A DNA stretch of 64,000 nt from Eulemur rufifrons (lineage: Eukaryota > Chordata > Mammalia > Primates > Lemuridae): the NCBI RefSeq assembly GCF_041146395.1, contig NC_090990.1:50637501-50701500 (forward strand). Reading direction: 5' to 3'. A program made the translations under genes and the position numbers. The notes under the pieces are model-generated. The model was not told where the DNA came from, did not search any database, and saw nothing but the letters and a program-made list of their open reading frames with translations. Shown here piece after piece: positions 25,010-37,560 of the stretch (position 1 is the first letter of the stretch; the number at the start of each line of letters is the position of its first letter).

Positions 25010-25205
25010 ATAGCATGGTAGAGTGGACAGCAGGTCCTAGGGTCACATAGACCTTATTCTAGCCCTGGTTTGCCACCTATCAGTTTGTCATCATGGTCAA
25101 GTTAACTTAATGTCTTTGAACTTCAGTTTTCTTCATTTTTATAATGAAAATCATAATCATAACATTTACGTTTCACAGGAAATAAGAGATCCAAATAAGA
25201 AAACA
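25010..25205 (+). mobile_element. MIR SINE
   Basis: Plus-strand MIR: 'gcatggtagagtggacagca' (5' end), 'cctggtttgccacctatcag', 'gaacttcagttttcttc' and 'aggaaataagagatcc'. Diverged. Confidence 0.6.
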
Positions 25206-25959
25206 TCTGTAATTTTAAAAAATATAAATTGAGAAATGCTATACAAAAGTATTTAAAAATGGGAACAACTATGATTTTTTAAAACATTTACTCTGGGGAT
25301 AGAATAGGAAGTAAAATTCAACCAGAAAGAAAACAATTAAAAAATTAAAGGAGAAAAAGAGAATGAAAGCATTTCATAAGTGGTTTTTGGTAGAAGAGTT
25401 AAATAAAAGTGGCTAATATTAATATCTGAAATAAAACTCTAAAGATTTTTCAGAGATTAATCAATTGCTTCCTTGTGATAGAATGGGAAAACTGGCATTG
25501 CTGTTTTATTATAATATGGACATTCAAACCAAAATGATAACAAAATAGCTATTAGAAGGCAATAGAACATAATTTTTTATCTGAAATACAGCATACAAGA
25601 ATTTTAAGACCCTTTTCTTCTGCTATGTTTCCCCATTCCTTCATCGTCACACCAATCCTTCAGAATCACCTCTCACTTTTACTCCCTTTCTCCTTCTTGC
25701 CAATTCCTCTCAATTCTGACTTTAAATTTCTGCCTCTCCTTTTCCATGAGAACCATTTTTTAAAATCATTTCTCAAAACAACTTGGAAGATCTGAGCCCT
25801 ACAATCAAATCACTTATAATCTCAATTTAGATCAAACAGACTTGTAATTCCAGTACAAGAAAATACGGTTCATTCATAAGTGAGAATTCCATTTTTAATT
25901 TAAAATATAAATTTGCTGCAGTACTTGGTTATGTCAACACATTTTGCTGCCTATTCAGT
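25206..25959. other. unassigned intergenic sequence
   Basis: A-rich, possibly containing degraded LINE sequence around 25,200-25,450, but nothing I can assign. Confidence 0.35.
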
Positions 25960-26460
25960 ACCTACCTCCTCTTTCCTGCTCACAGCAATCTGAATAGGGA
26001 CCTCTCTCCAGTCCCAGGGGGTGAATATCAATTATTATTGTTAACCCAGAATCATAATAAGTCTGTTTTCTTCACTAGTGATTGCTTTAATCATGGATAT
26101 GTTTTGCAATCCTGGTAAATTAAGCTAGGGAGAAGCATGATTCGGGACGTTTTGACTTTGAGGGAAGACTTTAATTCTGATAAAAAGAGATAAGTGATGA
26201 AGTATAGCTCCATGTGACTGTGTGAGCACATGCTGCTTCAGCCAAAAGAAGGGGAGGTATTGACACCAGAGTGAAAAGATCCAAGACACCTGGGTCCTTT
26301 GTAAGAGCATTAACTAGCTGGATTAGCAAACTATGGAAATGCCCACCTTCGGATGTCTCGTTATGCAAAATAATAAATCCCTTATTGTTTAAACCACTTT
26401 CAAGTTTTATTCTGTTATTCCAGCTGAAAACGTCTTAAGGAATATATTGGTGAATTGAGT
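25960..26460 (+). repeat. ancient interspersed repeat, family not named
   Basis: 3' part 'gcccaccttcggatgtctcg', 'ttatgcaaaataataaatcc', 'cttattgtttaaaccacttt' is the end of a common old mammalian repeat, related to the end of the unit at 12,840-13,465. Likely an old LTR; I cannot name it. Confidence 0.45.
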
Positions 26461-26539
26461 CATCCGGTTAACCATGAATTTTAAAAAATACCTTCCAGGT
26501 TACGTTGAGAGAATACTAATAAGGCTATCCCCCCAATTT

Positions 26540-27430
26540 TGCCAGTGAAATTCTAAAGAAACAAAAATAAATGTAAACATTCAATGGTACAAGAACTACC
26601 AAACTCCCAAAAGAATTTCTAAAATATAGATGAGACTGTAAAACATAAAAGATGATATATGATATCTAGAAGAAAATTTAGATAACATCAAATGCAGACA
26701 TGACCATATAAAAATTTAAACTCCTAAACATGATGAGTAATTCCATAATCAAAATTAAAGTTTAGAACAACAAATTAGGAAAAATATAGGCAATACATAC
26801 ACAACAAAGTGTTAACATGTTTAATACAGATGATATCTTACATGTCAATAAGAAAAAGATATTAAAAGGGAAAAATGGTTAAAAGCACATCATTCAATAG
26901 GCACAAAAATTCAACATTAATAATGCAATAAAAATAAAGAAACAAGGAAACACTGTTCTTTGAATACATCAATAATATTCATAGACTCTATCAATAATAT
27001 TCACAGAACATGACATGAATTCTAGGAATTTTATGAATATGATCTCTATTTGTCAAGACTTATAAACTAATGGTAGAACTGTGTTGCAGCTTTTCCTGAT
27101 TAAAATTTGGCAACCAATACCAAAAGTTAAAAATATTAATACTTTTTGACCCACTTATTTTGCTTTTGGACATTTGTCATTAAGAAAACAATCAGAAAAG
27201 TGTACAAAGACATATGCATAATAACACCCATTTCTGATTTTATGAATATATATAAATTCCCCAATCTAAGGGATTTATTATTTAAAAGTTGGTACTTCCA
27301 TAGGAAAAATTTCTATGCAATAATTAAAACCATTTTCAATAAATGACATGGAAAAAAGCTCAAGATAAAAAGTGAAAAAAAATGGTTTCAATATTCTATG
27401 TATACAATATAATCTTGACTTTTAAATGCA
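26540..27430 (+). mobile_element. ancient L1M LINE ORF2 and 3' region
   Basis: A-rich plus-strand sequence in L1M order: 'agaagaaaatttagataaca', 'atgtcaataagaaaaagata', 'aaatggttaaaagcac' (ORF2 3' part), then after a jump 'gcaataattaaaacc' and 'tcaagataaaaagtg' near the 3' end. No open frame survives. Confidence 0.6.
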
Positions 27431-27881
27431 TTATTTGCTTACATTACTGCAAACTCAAAGCTCTTGTGTACAGTGAAATTCTACTGAAATTTTGGTGGAA
27501 AATTGGGTTGATCAGGAGACAATAAATAAAACACAGGATGGAAAACAATTTGCAGTTCAAAGGCAGATAGCACCATTTCTAGAAATCTAGACAGCATTAA
27601 TCTTCCATTTCTCTTCAGTTTCTCACTGGCTGTGTTGTTCTGCAGATCCCCACCCCACCCCATGATGCTAGGCCTCCTGGGACTCTTGAGCTGCTGCGCC
27701 TCCTGTTACTTTTTCTGCAAGGAAATACAGCTCCCCCTCATCTTGTCCTTGCCCATCCATGTAAGGGTGTTGGTGGTATGTGCTAACAACTTTATAGCCA
27801 CCAAAAAGGCCCATCAAATGCTTTCCATCCTTCTTTCCCGTAAATAAACCAGAAGAACAATCTACCAGAGACAAGAATCTG
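27431..27881 (+). other. possible A-tailed retro-insert, unidentified
   Basis: Sequence that ends in an AATAAA-type signal ('cgtaaataaacc', about 27,839-27,850) about 35 bp before a 20-plus A-run at 27,882-27,903. That resembles a retrotransposed transcript end. A 68-codon minus-strand frame (27,668-27,874) looks protein-like but has the wrong polarity for the A-tail. I recognise no gene and see no clear target duplication. Confidence 0.3.
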
Positions 27882-27950
27882 GTAAAAAAAAAAAAAAAAA
27901 AAAACTGCTTCTTGTATTTTTAAAAACTTTAATAGTGTTCCTTGTACCTG

Positions 27951-28004
27951 TTAATTATATATATACATATATATTATATATATGTGTGTGTGTATATATT
28001 TGTA
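27951..28004. repeat. (TA)n/(TG)n compound microsatellite
   Basis: Imperfect TA run interrupted by 'cata', then about six TG units and more TA. Non-coding. Confidence 0.9.
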
Positions 28005-29129
28005 TCTTTAGTGATACTTATCCCTGGGAAAGATCACTGAAAATTTTTATTTTCATGTTTTTTCCTATTTAAAAAAAATCTCTATGATAAGTATGCAATC
28101 AGAAGACAAAAAGGTTTTTCTAATGTTTTCCAATCCTTTTTATTGAAAATGCAGGTAACGCACACTAAAATACTCTCTTACATTTGTAATATTGAATCAT
28201 AAATATAACTGAATGTTTAATGAATTTAGATCAAATCTTATAGCAGTCAGGATCACCAGCAGGAAAAAGAAATGACTTCTTACTGCAAAATCCTGTAGAG
28301 GTAGAAGGAAATTGAGAGGAACTGATCCACCTAATCATTGCAATGGCCTTTTGTCCAAAAGGTGCATCATTCTCTAGTGTAATGGACTTGTAAATGAGTC
28401 TGAGTCTAAATAAACAAGAGTCTAAAAAGAAAATGATAGGGGACATTTTGAAATAATAGTCGCTATCAATTTATTTTATTGTCATTCATTTCTCTCTCCT
28501 GAAAGAGACTACACATTCACAGAAAGACTCATTACTTTTGACAGCTCTAGTTCATTAAGTAAGGTTGTGTGTGTTTACATGCTCATGTGTTTCCACATGT
28601 GTGCACATGTGTGTGTATTTATAAAGAAATAGCCCTGATCTTTGCACTAAACTGTGTATTGTATAATTGATTGTATTAATGCCTTGTACAACACTCTTAG
28701 AACCAACCTTTCAATTAATGGATTTATTAAATCTTTCCAGACTTCCATTTTCTCAAAGCCTACTTTCCTCACCTCTTATGCCTATGTTTGCTCATATTAA
28801 GTTATATTTCACTCCCCCCATTAGTTTAATCTTTCTTTGTCCACCCAGTGCTTACAATGCCATTTGACTAAGAGTATTACTATATATTCAGCTTTAAACA
28901 GAGAGAAAATTCCACCCCCATCTCCATATCTAAATCCAGAAGAGAAGAAAGCAGGGCTAATTTTCCTCTTCTTCAGACTACTTAAAAGCCTAATTTTCTC
29001 AATTTCTTGAGTCATATCTCTGACTAGCATTTAGGCTAGTCATGAAGAGGAGGGGGGAGGAAGTGAAAAAGAAGATATTCTAGGACCAACCCCAGGAATT
29101 ATGTGCCTGGCTATGTGATCTAGCAAAAT
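28005..29129. other. unassigned intergenic sequence with short (TG)n
   Basis: No repeat family recognised. An interrupted TG/CA-rich patch lies at about 28,565-28,618. Confidence 0.4.
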
Positions 29130-29315
29130 AGTCTGGGCTTTTGTGTCAAACAGGACTGAGCATCTCTCCCAGCTCTATCAACTTCTCCCTGTGTAACCAC
29201 GGGTATGTCACTAAAACTGAGCCTCAGTTCCTTTACTGTAAAATGGGACAATATACCTACCTAGCAAGGCTACTGTGAGAATTAGAGATATTGTGTGTAA
29301 ATAGTTATGATTATA
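29130..29315 (+). mobile_element. MIR SINE
   Basis: Plus-strand MIR: 'gtctgggcttttgtgtcaaa', 'ctgtgtaaccacgggtatgt', 'actgagcctcagttccttta', 'ctgtaaaatgggacaat' and 'acctacctagcaaggcta'. Clear core. Confidence 0.88.
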
Positions 29316-29384
29316 TACCTTATGTCTCCAATATCAAATATGTCCCCCAATGTAAATCTCAATATTAAATATTCAAGTAAATAT

Positions 29385-29690
29385 TTAACTTTAGACAAGT
29401 GACAATTTCTCTGTGCTTAACTTTTCTTATCTGTAGTATAGGAATAAAGCTGTTCTTCATGAACCTCCAGTTTTCATTGCTCTATGAAAAGGGAAGGCAA
29501 GGGAAAAGCTGTGTTTATTCTTGATGCAAAAATATTTATTATATTTTTATGACTCATTTCACTAAGTGATGGTTTACATAATTGCCATCCAGGATTGCTA
29601 TGAGGATTAAATAAGTAATATATATAAACCATAGTGTTCCAAAAATATTAACTATCATCATCATTATCATCCTCTACATTAAATACTTTC
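29385..29690 (+). mobile_element. MIR SINE fragments
   Basis: 'tttagacaagtgacaatttc' with 'ttatctgtagtatagga' and, after about 120 bp, 'gattgctatgaggattaaat' with 'aagtaatatatataaa' fit a MIR interrupted by or diverged over the middle part. Confidence 0.5.
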
Positions 29691-31409
29691 ATCGTCCTTA
29701 TTCCGTCACACCTAGTTCCTGATTTCTGGTGTGGAAAATGTTTCTGAGAAGTGCGGGCATCATTTAGCTGCTCGGTCTGGGCCCACACTATCCAGGAAAG
29801 CCTTTTTGATTTGTCTGGACCTACTGTCCACCATTTGCAGGCACAGCAGGGGCACAGTGGCTACAACGCACTTGTGACATTTGTTCTGTATGTTCTGAAT
29901 ACTCAGGAAGCTGCTCAGATCATTTCATTGCTGAAAACTCTCTGCTCACCATAGACACCCCAGGGCACTAGGGCACTCAGGGGCAAAACCATTAAAACCC
30001 AGTTTATGGAAACATGTGAACATAGAAAGAACAGTGTCCCTTCACCGTGGCAAGGATGTGACACCGTCAGAGTACAGTTCAGGCAAAGCTCCAGGCTAGC
30101 TTGGTAACTACGTTGATATCTGCAAACCAGTCATGTTCACATGGAGCCAGTTATTTAGCCCACGGATCAGATTTTCAGTCATCTAACTATATTGTAAAAA
30201 TTGGCTTTTCTTCCCTGGTCAGTTTTGTGAGTTATTTTAAGGAGAGAAATAAAATAGAACAGAGAAACATGCTTCTCTTACAACAACGTAAAATGATAGC
30301 TACAGATTTTAGGGGAAAAACAAATAAACTAAAAGGTAACTGAAAGGTAAATTGGGAACTGGGGAGTAATAAAACAGAGGAGAGAGGTAATGAAATCTAT
30401 CCAATTATAATTCTGCAGGGAGTAAGAAATGATACCCACCACATTCTCTATCACAAAAAGCATTCACTGAAGGCCTGCCATTGAGAATAATTTTCCCAAT
30501 CAAAGATTTAAGTGAGGTCACAATAGGTGGTATGTAAACAATCAGTTAATGAAATGAGCCATAAAGAATGGGATAAACCATTCTAATATCAACTACAAAT
30601 GCAGCTTGTCCTTTGCTTTCTCTTTGTATAGAGCAATGAGAAATGGAAGCTGGGTGACGAATGTAAATAAAACAGAGGTGTGTGTGTAGCAAAGTAGGAT
30701 TGCTTAACTGGAGGCCTGGGGCCAGTCATCTGAACTATAGATATAGAATCTGACTGGAGATAATGGATATGACAAAATCCACAAATAAAAGCCCACGTTC
30801 TTATTTCATACATGAACCCCACAGGTCTTAGCTTAAAATGTATTTTTTTTTCATTTTTAAAATAATGTTAATAGCTATTTAGTGGCTTTTTAAAGATTAT
30901 TAAAGGAAAATTCTTTTTCTTCCCTTTTTTGGTTTAAATAAAATAGAATACAGAAAAATTTAAAGAAAAAAATTAAATATCAACAATAATCTTAGCATAC
31001 AGAAATAACCACTATTGCCTATTTTGTGTATTTCATTCTAACTTTTTTCATTGTAGCCTTATGTATATAAATCAATTGAAAATGAGAAATATTCTCTCTC
31101 TAAAATTTATATCTTGCCTTTTTCATATTGATTGTTATTTTAAGCACAGAGCTAACAAGTTAGGTTGTCTAAAACATTCACAGCATTCTAGAAACAGAAA
31201 ATTAGAAGAGAGATCTGGGAGCTGTTAAAGGGAAACATACTCTTAACTACAATGACTATCTGCGAGTGTAATAAGATAGAAAAACATTTGAATGAATAAA
31301 ATTTTTTTAAAAATCTCAGGATTAGAAGGAAACTCAGAGAACGTATAATTCTACTCTTGTGTAAATGTTTAATTCCCAAGGCAGCCTTGCTAAAGGAGTA
31401 CCTTAATGG
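29691..31409. other. unassigned intergenic sequence
   Basis: 1.7 kb without a recognised exon or named repeat. The T/A-rich part at 30,840-31,130 may be a degraded LINE but is not assignable. Confidence 0.35.
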
Positions 31410-31414
31410 CAAAG

Positions 31415-31545
31415 AATGCAGTACAAGCAGTCCCCAAATTACAACGGTTTAGTGTACAAGTTTTCATGCACATATAAGATAGGCTAAGTTAACCTATGCT
31501 GTTCAGTAGGTTGGGTATATTAAACACATTTCGACTTACAATCTC
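31415..31545. mobile_element. Tigger-like DNA transposon fragment
   Basis: 'caagcagtccccaaattaca', 'ttcagtaggttgggtatatt' and 'aacacatttcgacttacaat' resemble the end-joined halves of a non-autonomous mariner/Tigger-type element ('gtccccgacttacgatgg' end, 'gttcggtaggttaggtgtat' interior). The other end is lost and the Alu abuts it. Confidence 0.45.
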
Positions 31546-31916
<371 letters not shown>

Positions 31917-33029
31917 CCCACAAAGACTCAATTACATGGACACACCTAATTGCAAGGGAAATGTTATCAAAATGTGTACCTGGGCGAGGAGAAACAAGTT
32001 TAGTAAATGGCTAGCCAATCCCTGCCACACTTCCATTCATCAGAACGTTCATTCTCGTGATGAGCCAAAATTCTGCACAGATAGCTTCTCATTCTTCCCC
32101 AGGACAACATAAGATAATTCTCATCCCTCTTTCACAAGGTTACCCTTCATATGTTTAAAGAATGATTTTATATCTTTCATATGTCTTACTTTCCTCAATC
32201 TATATAGCCCCAGTTTTCTTTAATTTCTTCATGTGACATTACTATTAAAGTCTAGTCATTTGCAGCTATTTGATATATTAATAGAAATAATCAAATTTAC
32301 ATACTTTAGTATTCTCTCAAAACATGAATGTTTTAGGCATAATATAACAACTGACATACATAATAAAAATATTTAGTCATCTATAAACTAAGCTCACAGG
32401 CAAAGTATGTAACACACATTTAAAATATGTCATGCAACAAGATGTTAGAATAGGGATTGTTTGCCCTATCTTAGTATTAACTAAGGATCCCGTTCTGTAG
32501 ATACCATGATACCAACGTGAGCCTGAGACAAAGTGCCTCCCTCCATGTGCTCCCCATAGGCAGATTTATAAAGAAAATAATCCTGAGAAACTGGTCCAGG
32601 TCTCTTAAATCCTTAGCCAGATCAAAGATTAAAAATGGGGTCAGATGGAAAAAATAAAAAAGGAGATGTCTTTTAGGAGTGCATTTGCCTTGCTGTGGGT
32701 CTCTACCTGCCCCAGTGTTGGAACGGAAGTAGAGTTGCAATCTTTTTACCTCCAGTCTAGTGAGGTGATCTTCAAAGGGACCATTTGGAGAGACTTTATG
32801 TGTTCTCTGCAGTTGGGAGATGCCAAGAAGAATGGTATCTGAAAAAGCAAGGACTGAGGTCTCTCTGAAGGGTAAGAAAGAGGTTAATTGATTAAAGACC
32901 CAGAGCCAGAAAAGCAACCTCACATGGGACCAGCCTCTATTCCATAGTTCATCAGGGCAAATGATGCAAGAATGTTTCCTGGGGGCCATGTGTGGGAAAC
33001 ATAAAGAAACATAAAGGAAAAATAATAAC
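31917..33029. other. mostly unassigned; L3/CR1-like patch at 32,080-32,240
   Basis: At 32,080-32,240 'tactttcctcaatctatata', 'gccccagttttctttaattt' and 'cttcatgtgacat' resemble an L3/CR1-type relic. The remainder is unassigned and includes the longest minus-strand open frame in the window outside LINEs (191 codons, 32,477-33,052), which has no recognisable domain. Confidence 0.35.
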
Positions 33030-33410
33030 TTGACTTGATTAAAATTGAACACATCTGTTCACAAAAGACACCATAACCTGTGAAAAGATAAATTATGTAA
33101 CAGGACAAATATTTATAACACATATAACTGAGAATTATTCTCAAAATATATAAATGAAAATTATAAATTAGTAAGGAAAAAAATCCCAATAGTCTAAAAG
33201 GGTGGGAAAATGGGTACATGATTTGACTGCAGCAAAAATAAATTCATAAGAGCACCATGAATAAGCATGGGTGATTCTCACAACCACAATAATTAGATAC
33301 AAACTCAAGTTGCAAAAGAATATATATAAATGTGTGTATGTACATATATATATATAATGAGATACCATTAGTATCATGTAAAAATAAAACCATTGTTAAT
33401 GGGAAATACA
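33030..33410 (+). mobile_element. L1M LINE ORF2 3' fragment
   Basis: Plus-strand remnants 'tgttcacaaaagacaccata', 'acctgtgaaaagataaatta', 'atttataacacatataactg', then 'ataatgagataccattagta' fit L1 ORF2 3' order. A TA-rich run sits at 33,320-33,356. Broken in all frames. Confidence 0.65.
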
Positions 33411-33419
33411 TATAAAGGA

Positions 33420-34350
33420 AAAAATTTAAAAAGGAATTGGAATCTCAAGATCAAACTGGGGACAGTATGAGCTCAATGTCAGAAATCATAGGAAGCAAGA
33501 TTGAGCAGAAACATTAAACTGCAGAATTAGGTCTAATAAGATTTATAGATTAAAATTAACAGATATTTTAAGTGATGTTTAATATGCTTACAGAACCAAT
33601 GAGAATATTAAATTATGACCAGAAAGAAGTGGGGGAAAAAAACTCTCAGAAATGAGAAATATAATAACTGAAATTACAACTCAATGGATGGGCTGAATTA
33701 AAGATTAGACAAAGCTAAAGAAAATTAGAGAATTAAACACCAAAGAACTTTCACAGATTGCATTATATAGGATTATTTCACTTTTAGTCATTTTTTTTGT
33801 TATTGATTTCAGCATATACTTGTAAATATCTCATAAATCAAAGAAGAACTCATAATGGAAAACATCAAATACTGAATGTAAAAAATAAAACTTATCAAAA
33901 CTGGTGGGGTTCAGCTAAAGCAGTATTTGAAGGAATTGTATACTGCACATGATAATATTAGAAAATAGAAAGAAAGAGACTTAAAATACACGAGCCAAAC
34001 ATTCAGCTTAAGTTAGAATGAAAACATGAGAATAAACCCAAGGAAAGTAGAAGAAAGGGGATTATAAAAATAAGACTAAAAACTGATTAAACAGACAATG
34101 AAGACACAACAGAGAGATTCGAAAAACCAAATCCAGTAATGTATAACAAAATGAATATGCAATATCTACCTGAATTTATCTCAGCTATTCAAGGTTTTTA
34201 ATGTTAGAAAAGCAACTAATATAATGAGACACACTATATTTTTATGAAAGGAGGAAAAAGTATAAAATCTCAATAGATGTGGGAAACACATTTAGTAAAA
34301 TTTAACATACATTCATGAGGATAAACTAGAAAACAAAGTGAATTCCCTTA
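33420..34350 (+). mobile_element. L1M LINE ORF1 and ORF2 remnants
   Basis: The first half ('gaaattacaactcaatggat', 'gggctgaattaaagattaga') matches L1M ORF1. From about 33,890 'ggttcagctaaagcagtatt', 'tgaaggaattgtatactgca' and 'aataaacccaaggaaagtag' match ORF2 near the endonuclease/RT junction, so several kb between them are deleted. Dead. Confidence 0.7.
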
Positions 34351-34354
34351 ATCT

Positions 34355-34715
34355 TGTGAACTAAAAATAAAATCCTGAACACCCCACTAACTGAACGGAC
34401 CCCTCTCAGCCAAGACGACCCCAGGAAAAAAACCTTAAAACTGAGTTCCCAGCCGTGGTAACGGGATGCCAGGTGTAAAGCGCCATTTTGCACATGTGCG
34501 TTTTCTCTTCATAAATATCTATGACTCCTCCGATAGCTTGTTAAATATGTACATTTAGTCACCCACTCAGTATAAAATCCTGTTCCCTTTTGTCTCTCCC
34601 TTGAAACCGTGTTTCTGGCTTGTGGCTGGAGCAGCGTTTCTGGCTAGCCAGAATGGTCACTGTGGGCTGAAAATCCTTCACAAGAAATAAAGCTCTCCTT
34701 TCTCGAAAGTAAAAA

Positions 34716-34752
<37 letters not shown>

Positions 34753-34777
34753 TGTGTGTGTGCTGTGTTAGTTAACA
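34355..34777 (+). mobile_element. ERV1 solo LTR with TG expansion
   Basis: A 423-bp LTR from TGTGAACT to GTTAACA, with the perfect 4-bp duplication 'atct' at 34,351-34,354 and 34,778-34,781. It has a TATA-type 'agtataaaatcc' at 34,569-34,580 and an AATAAA signal at about 34,685. A TG repeat (34,712-34,762) has grown inside U5 just before the end. The first 20 bases match the LTR at 36,383. No internal region follows. Confidence 0.8.
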
Positions 34778-34781
34778 ATCT

Positions 34782-35459
34782 GATACATCTTATCTTTTGA
34801 AACACTGTGGGACAATATCATATTCAATGTGGTACTTAACGATTGCTTCATTTTATAGTAAGGACCAGTTTATACTATAATAATGTGAACCCCTGCTAGG
34901 AAATGTGTGTTTGTTTTCTACATGGGTGGTTGTTAGGATTATTGGGTTGCATTTTAACATAACAGCAAATAGTTAACTTTTTCACCCTACAGTTGGGTGT
35001 TTTGGGTAGCTTAGAGGCATACATGGCTTGAAGTACCCCCAAAGTTCTATTTGTGAAAGTAAGTTGATTGTAGTTGTAGTTGAAATGTACTGGTTTATAC
35101 TTACATCTCAATTTCAGTGACTATGTTTTCAGAGCCCCAAAATCCAAGCTCTTTGCCTAAGAGGCATAAGAGAACTTGAGAAGAAAATGGGACAGCATAT
35201 TTGAAATCTGCTGTCCTGTAAAACTTGAGATGCATGATTATTGGGACTGGACAATAATATGGGACCTTGCATCTAATTAGCCCAGTGAGCTCAGAAAGTA
35301 CATGATGCTCTATGAAAATCTTTCTCATTTTATGAGAATGGCATGATTTAAAGCATGGATGGTCTTTTAAACAATTCTTTAAAAACAACTGTGTTGCTTG
35401 GCTGGTTCTAGAATTTTTATTCCTAGATTAAAAACAAAACAAAACTTCTATTTACGGTC
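34782..35459. other. unassigned intergenic sequence
   Basis: Nothing recognised; two minus-strand frames of 71 and 95 codons (34,896-35,388) show no domain. Confidence 0.4.
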
Positions 35460-35690
35460 TCTGAAGGCAGACAGAACTGGGCTGAAATTTGAATTCTTTC
35501 TCTTACTAGCTATTTGCTCTTTGGAAGGTACTTAAAATCTCTGGTTCTCAGTTTCTTCATCTGTAAAATGGGGATAATTGCATCTGTATCATAAGGTGTT
35601 ATGCAGATTAAGGAAATACTGCATTTACAGTGCTTAGCATAGCACCTGGCACAAGGTGAAAGCTCAAAAAACGAATAAAAAGTTCTTATC
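35460..35690 (+). mobile_element. MIR SINE
   Basis: Plus-strand MIR with 'ctcagtttcttcatctgtaa', 'aatggggataattgcatctg', 'gttatgcagattaaggaaat' and 'cttagcatagcacctggcac'. Well preserved. Confidence 0.92.
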
Positions 35691-36382
35691 TATTTCTATT
35701 TCCATGTTCACTTCCCTTTTTAAGTAGCTTAGCCTTTGAAATCCTGCTTAAACATTCCTGGTTTTATATTAAGCTGTGCATTGAGGAATGAAGAAGCCTG
35801 CATCTAAGATTAGGACTGAGTATTAAAGGTAAAATAGCACCCTCCAGAGGTCAGGGTGGATTTGACAGCCACTGTCAGCTCAAGAGTCCCTAGAAGGTAG
35901 CTAGCTGCCACATACATGCCTTGGGACCAGAACCAGTGACATATTTGCTGGGGGCCAGGGCAGAATAAAATTATGAGGCCCTTGTTTAAAAATTTATCTG
36001 GAATTTCAAGATGGCAATAGCAGAGCATTAAACAAAGCACGCAGCCCCTTTGAGCAGTGGGCTTTGTGTGACTACATAGGTTGCATGACCATGAAGCTGG
36101 CCCTGCCTGCAAGCATATCTCTCCGCTTTTACTCATAGAGAAACAAGATTTGGTTATCATTGAAGCCAAAAGTTCTATTATGATCTGGGTCAGTAAAACT
36201 TAGTTTCAATTTGGGGCTTCACTGGGAGGCATATTGGGACAGTTTTCCTTCCACTGGATGATTGTCTATAAATAGACTCTATTTGCATTCTCCTTTTAGC
36301 ATTAAAGTTTGACACATTTTAATAAGAAGGAAAAACTCTTTGCAAATGCAATTACTTTTAAAATGTATTTCCCTTTGAAGGG
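35691..36382. other. unassigned intergenic sequence
   Basis: Nothing recognised; the 119-codon minus frame at 35,810-36,169 shows no domain. Confidence 0.4.
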
Positions 36383-37069
36383 TGTGAACTGAAATAAAAT
36401 CCTAAGCCACCCACCCACTGAGTAGACCCCCTCTTGGCCAAGGGGACCCCGGAAAAACCTTAAAACCAAGTTCCTGGCCTTGAAGGGAAGGGAGGTCAGA
36501 TACTCCTCATTATATCCCCTCCTTTTTGGAGTTTAGCTAAAATTGACTAGCATTAATGTTAAACAGAGGTCACAAGACTGATAAAGCAGACTCTTTGTGA
36601 CAATAAGATAATAAATTATTAACAGGACCTAAAGCCATGGAAGGCAAAGGTTAAATCACTTGCAAGCCATCAATTTGTGTAACAAATCACTTGAGTTTAT
36701 ATTGTGGTTTGTCTCTGGTTAATAGACTTCTTTACTAAAACACTGCAAGCCTTTAGACAAAGCTTTATTTCTTTAACCAATTACAAACTAAAGAATCTTT
36801 AAAACCACCTATAACCTGTAAGACCTTCCTTCAAGATGTCCTTCCTTTTCGGGCCAAACCAATGTACACCTTCCATGTATTGATTTATGATTTTACGTAT
36901 AATTCCTGTCTCCCTAAAAATGTGTAAAACCAAACTATAACCCAACTGCCTTGAGACCACTTGCTCGAGAATTCTTGGGTGTGGCTCCCCAGGCCATGGT
37001 CACACATATTCAGCTAAGAATAAACCTATTTAACCTATTTTATAGAGTCTGGGGTTTTTTCCATTAACA
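36383..37069 (+). mobile_element. ERV1 solo LTR, related to the one at 34,355
   Basis: A 687-bp LTR from TGTGAACT to ATTAACA. Its head ('aaataaaatcctaagccacc', 'ggaaaaaccttaaaaccaag') repeats the head of the 34,355 LTR. The middle is different, and the end has an AATAAA signal at about 37,019 ('agaataaacctatttaacc') before 'gagtctggggttttttcc'. I could not find a convincing target duplication. No internal ERV sequence follows. Confidence 0.75.
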
Positions 37070-37374
37070 ATTTGTTCCTAAAGGGATTCCTGAAAAATAC
37101 CAAATTTGTCATTCTGGTTATCTCTGAGGAAGGAGAAAAGTGGTGAGAATTTGGGAGGAGAACAAGGGAGAAGAGTTTCAACTCTATAATATTTATTCCC
37201 AAATCTAAGTATATATTATAATTCAATAAAACTGGTGGTATGTATACATATATTAACATATTAAACTCTGTAAGCTTCTGCCTTTGCAATATTTTACAAT
37301 AAAAATATTTCCAAAAACCCTAAATTAAAGAAATTATGATCTTTAAATATAATTTTTGGGAGTTAAGACAAGAA

Positions 37375-37560
37375 TTTGAATTCAGGTTCTGCCATGTGTA
37401 GTGCGGCTGCATGAACTTGGCCACGTTCCTTTAACTCCACGAGCCTCCATTCTCTTATAAATTGAGAGGTTGAACATCCAATCTGTAAGGTCCCTTTTGG
37501 GCTATTAATCTTTACTTCTATGACATAGCAAATTACTTAGAATGTAATTTAGGAATGTTT
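37375..37560 (+). mobile_element. MIR SINE, diverged
   Basis: 'ttgaattcaggttctgccat', 'catgaacttggccacgttcc', 'gagcctccattctcttat' and 'gaatgtttgctgaat' follow the MIR order. Confidence 0.55.

Noticed and set aside
34355..37069. The two LTRs as ends of a single provirus
   Set aside because: The interval between them holds a MIR and no recognisable retroviral gene, primer site or polypurine tract, and the LTR middles differ.
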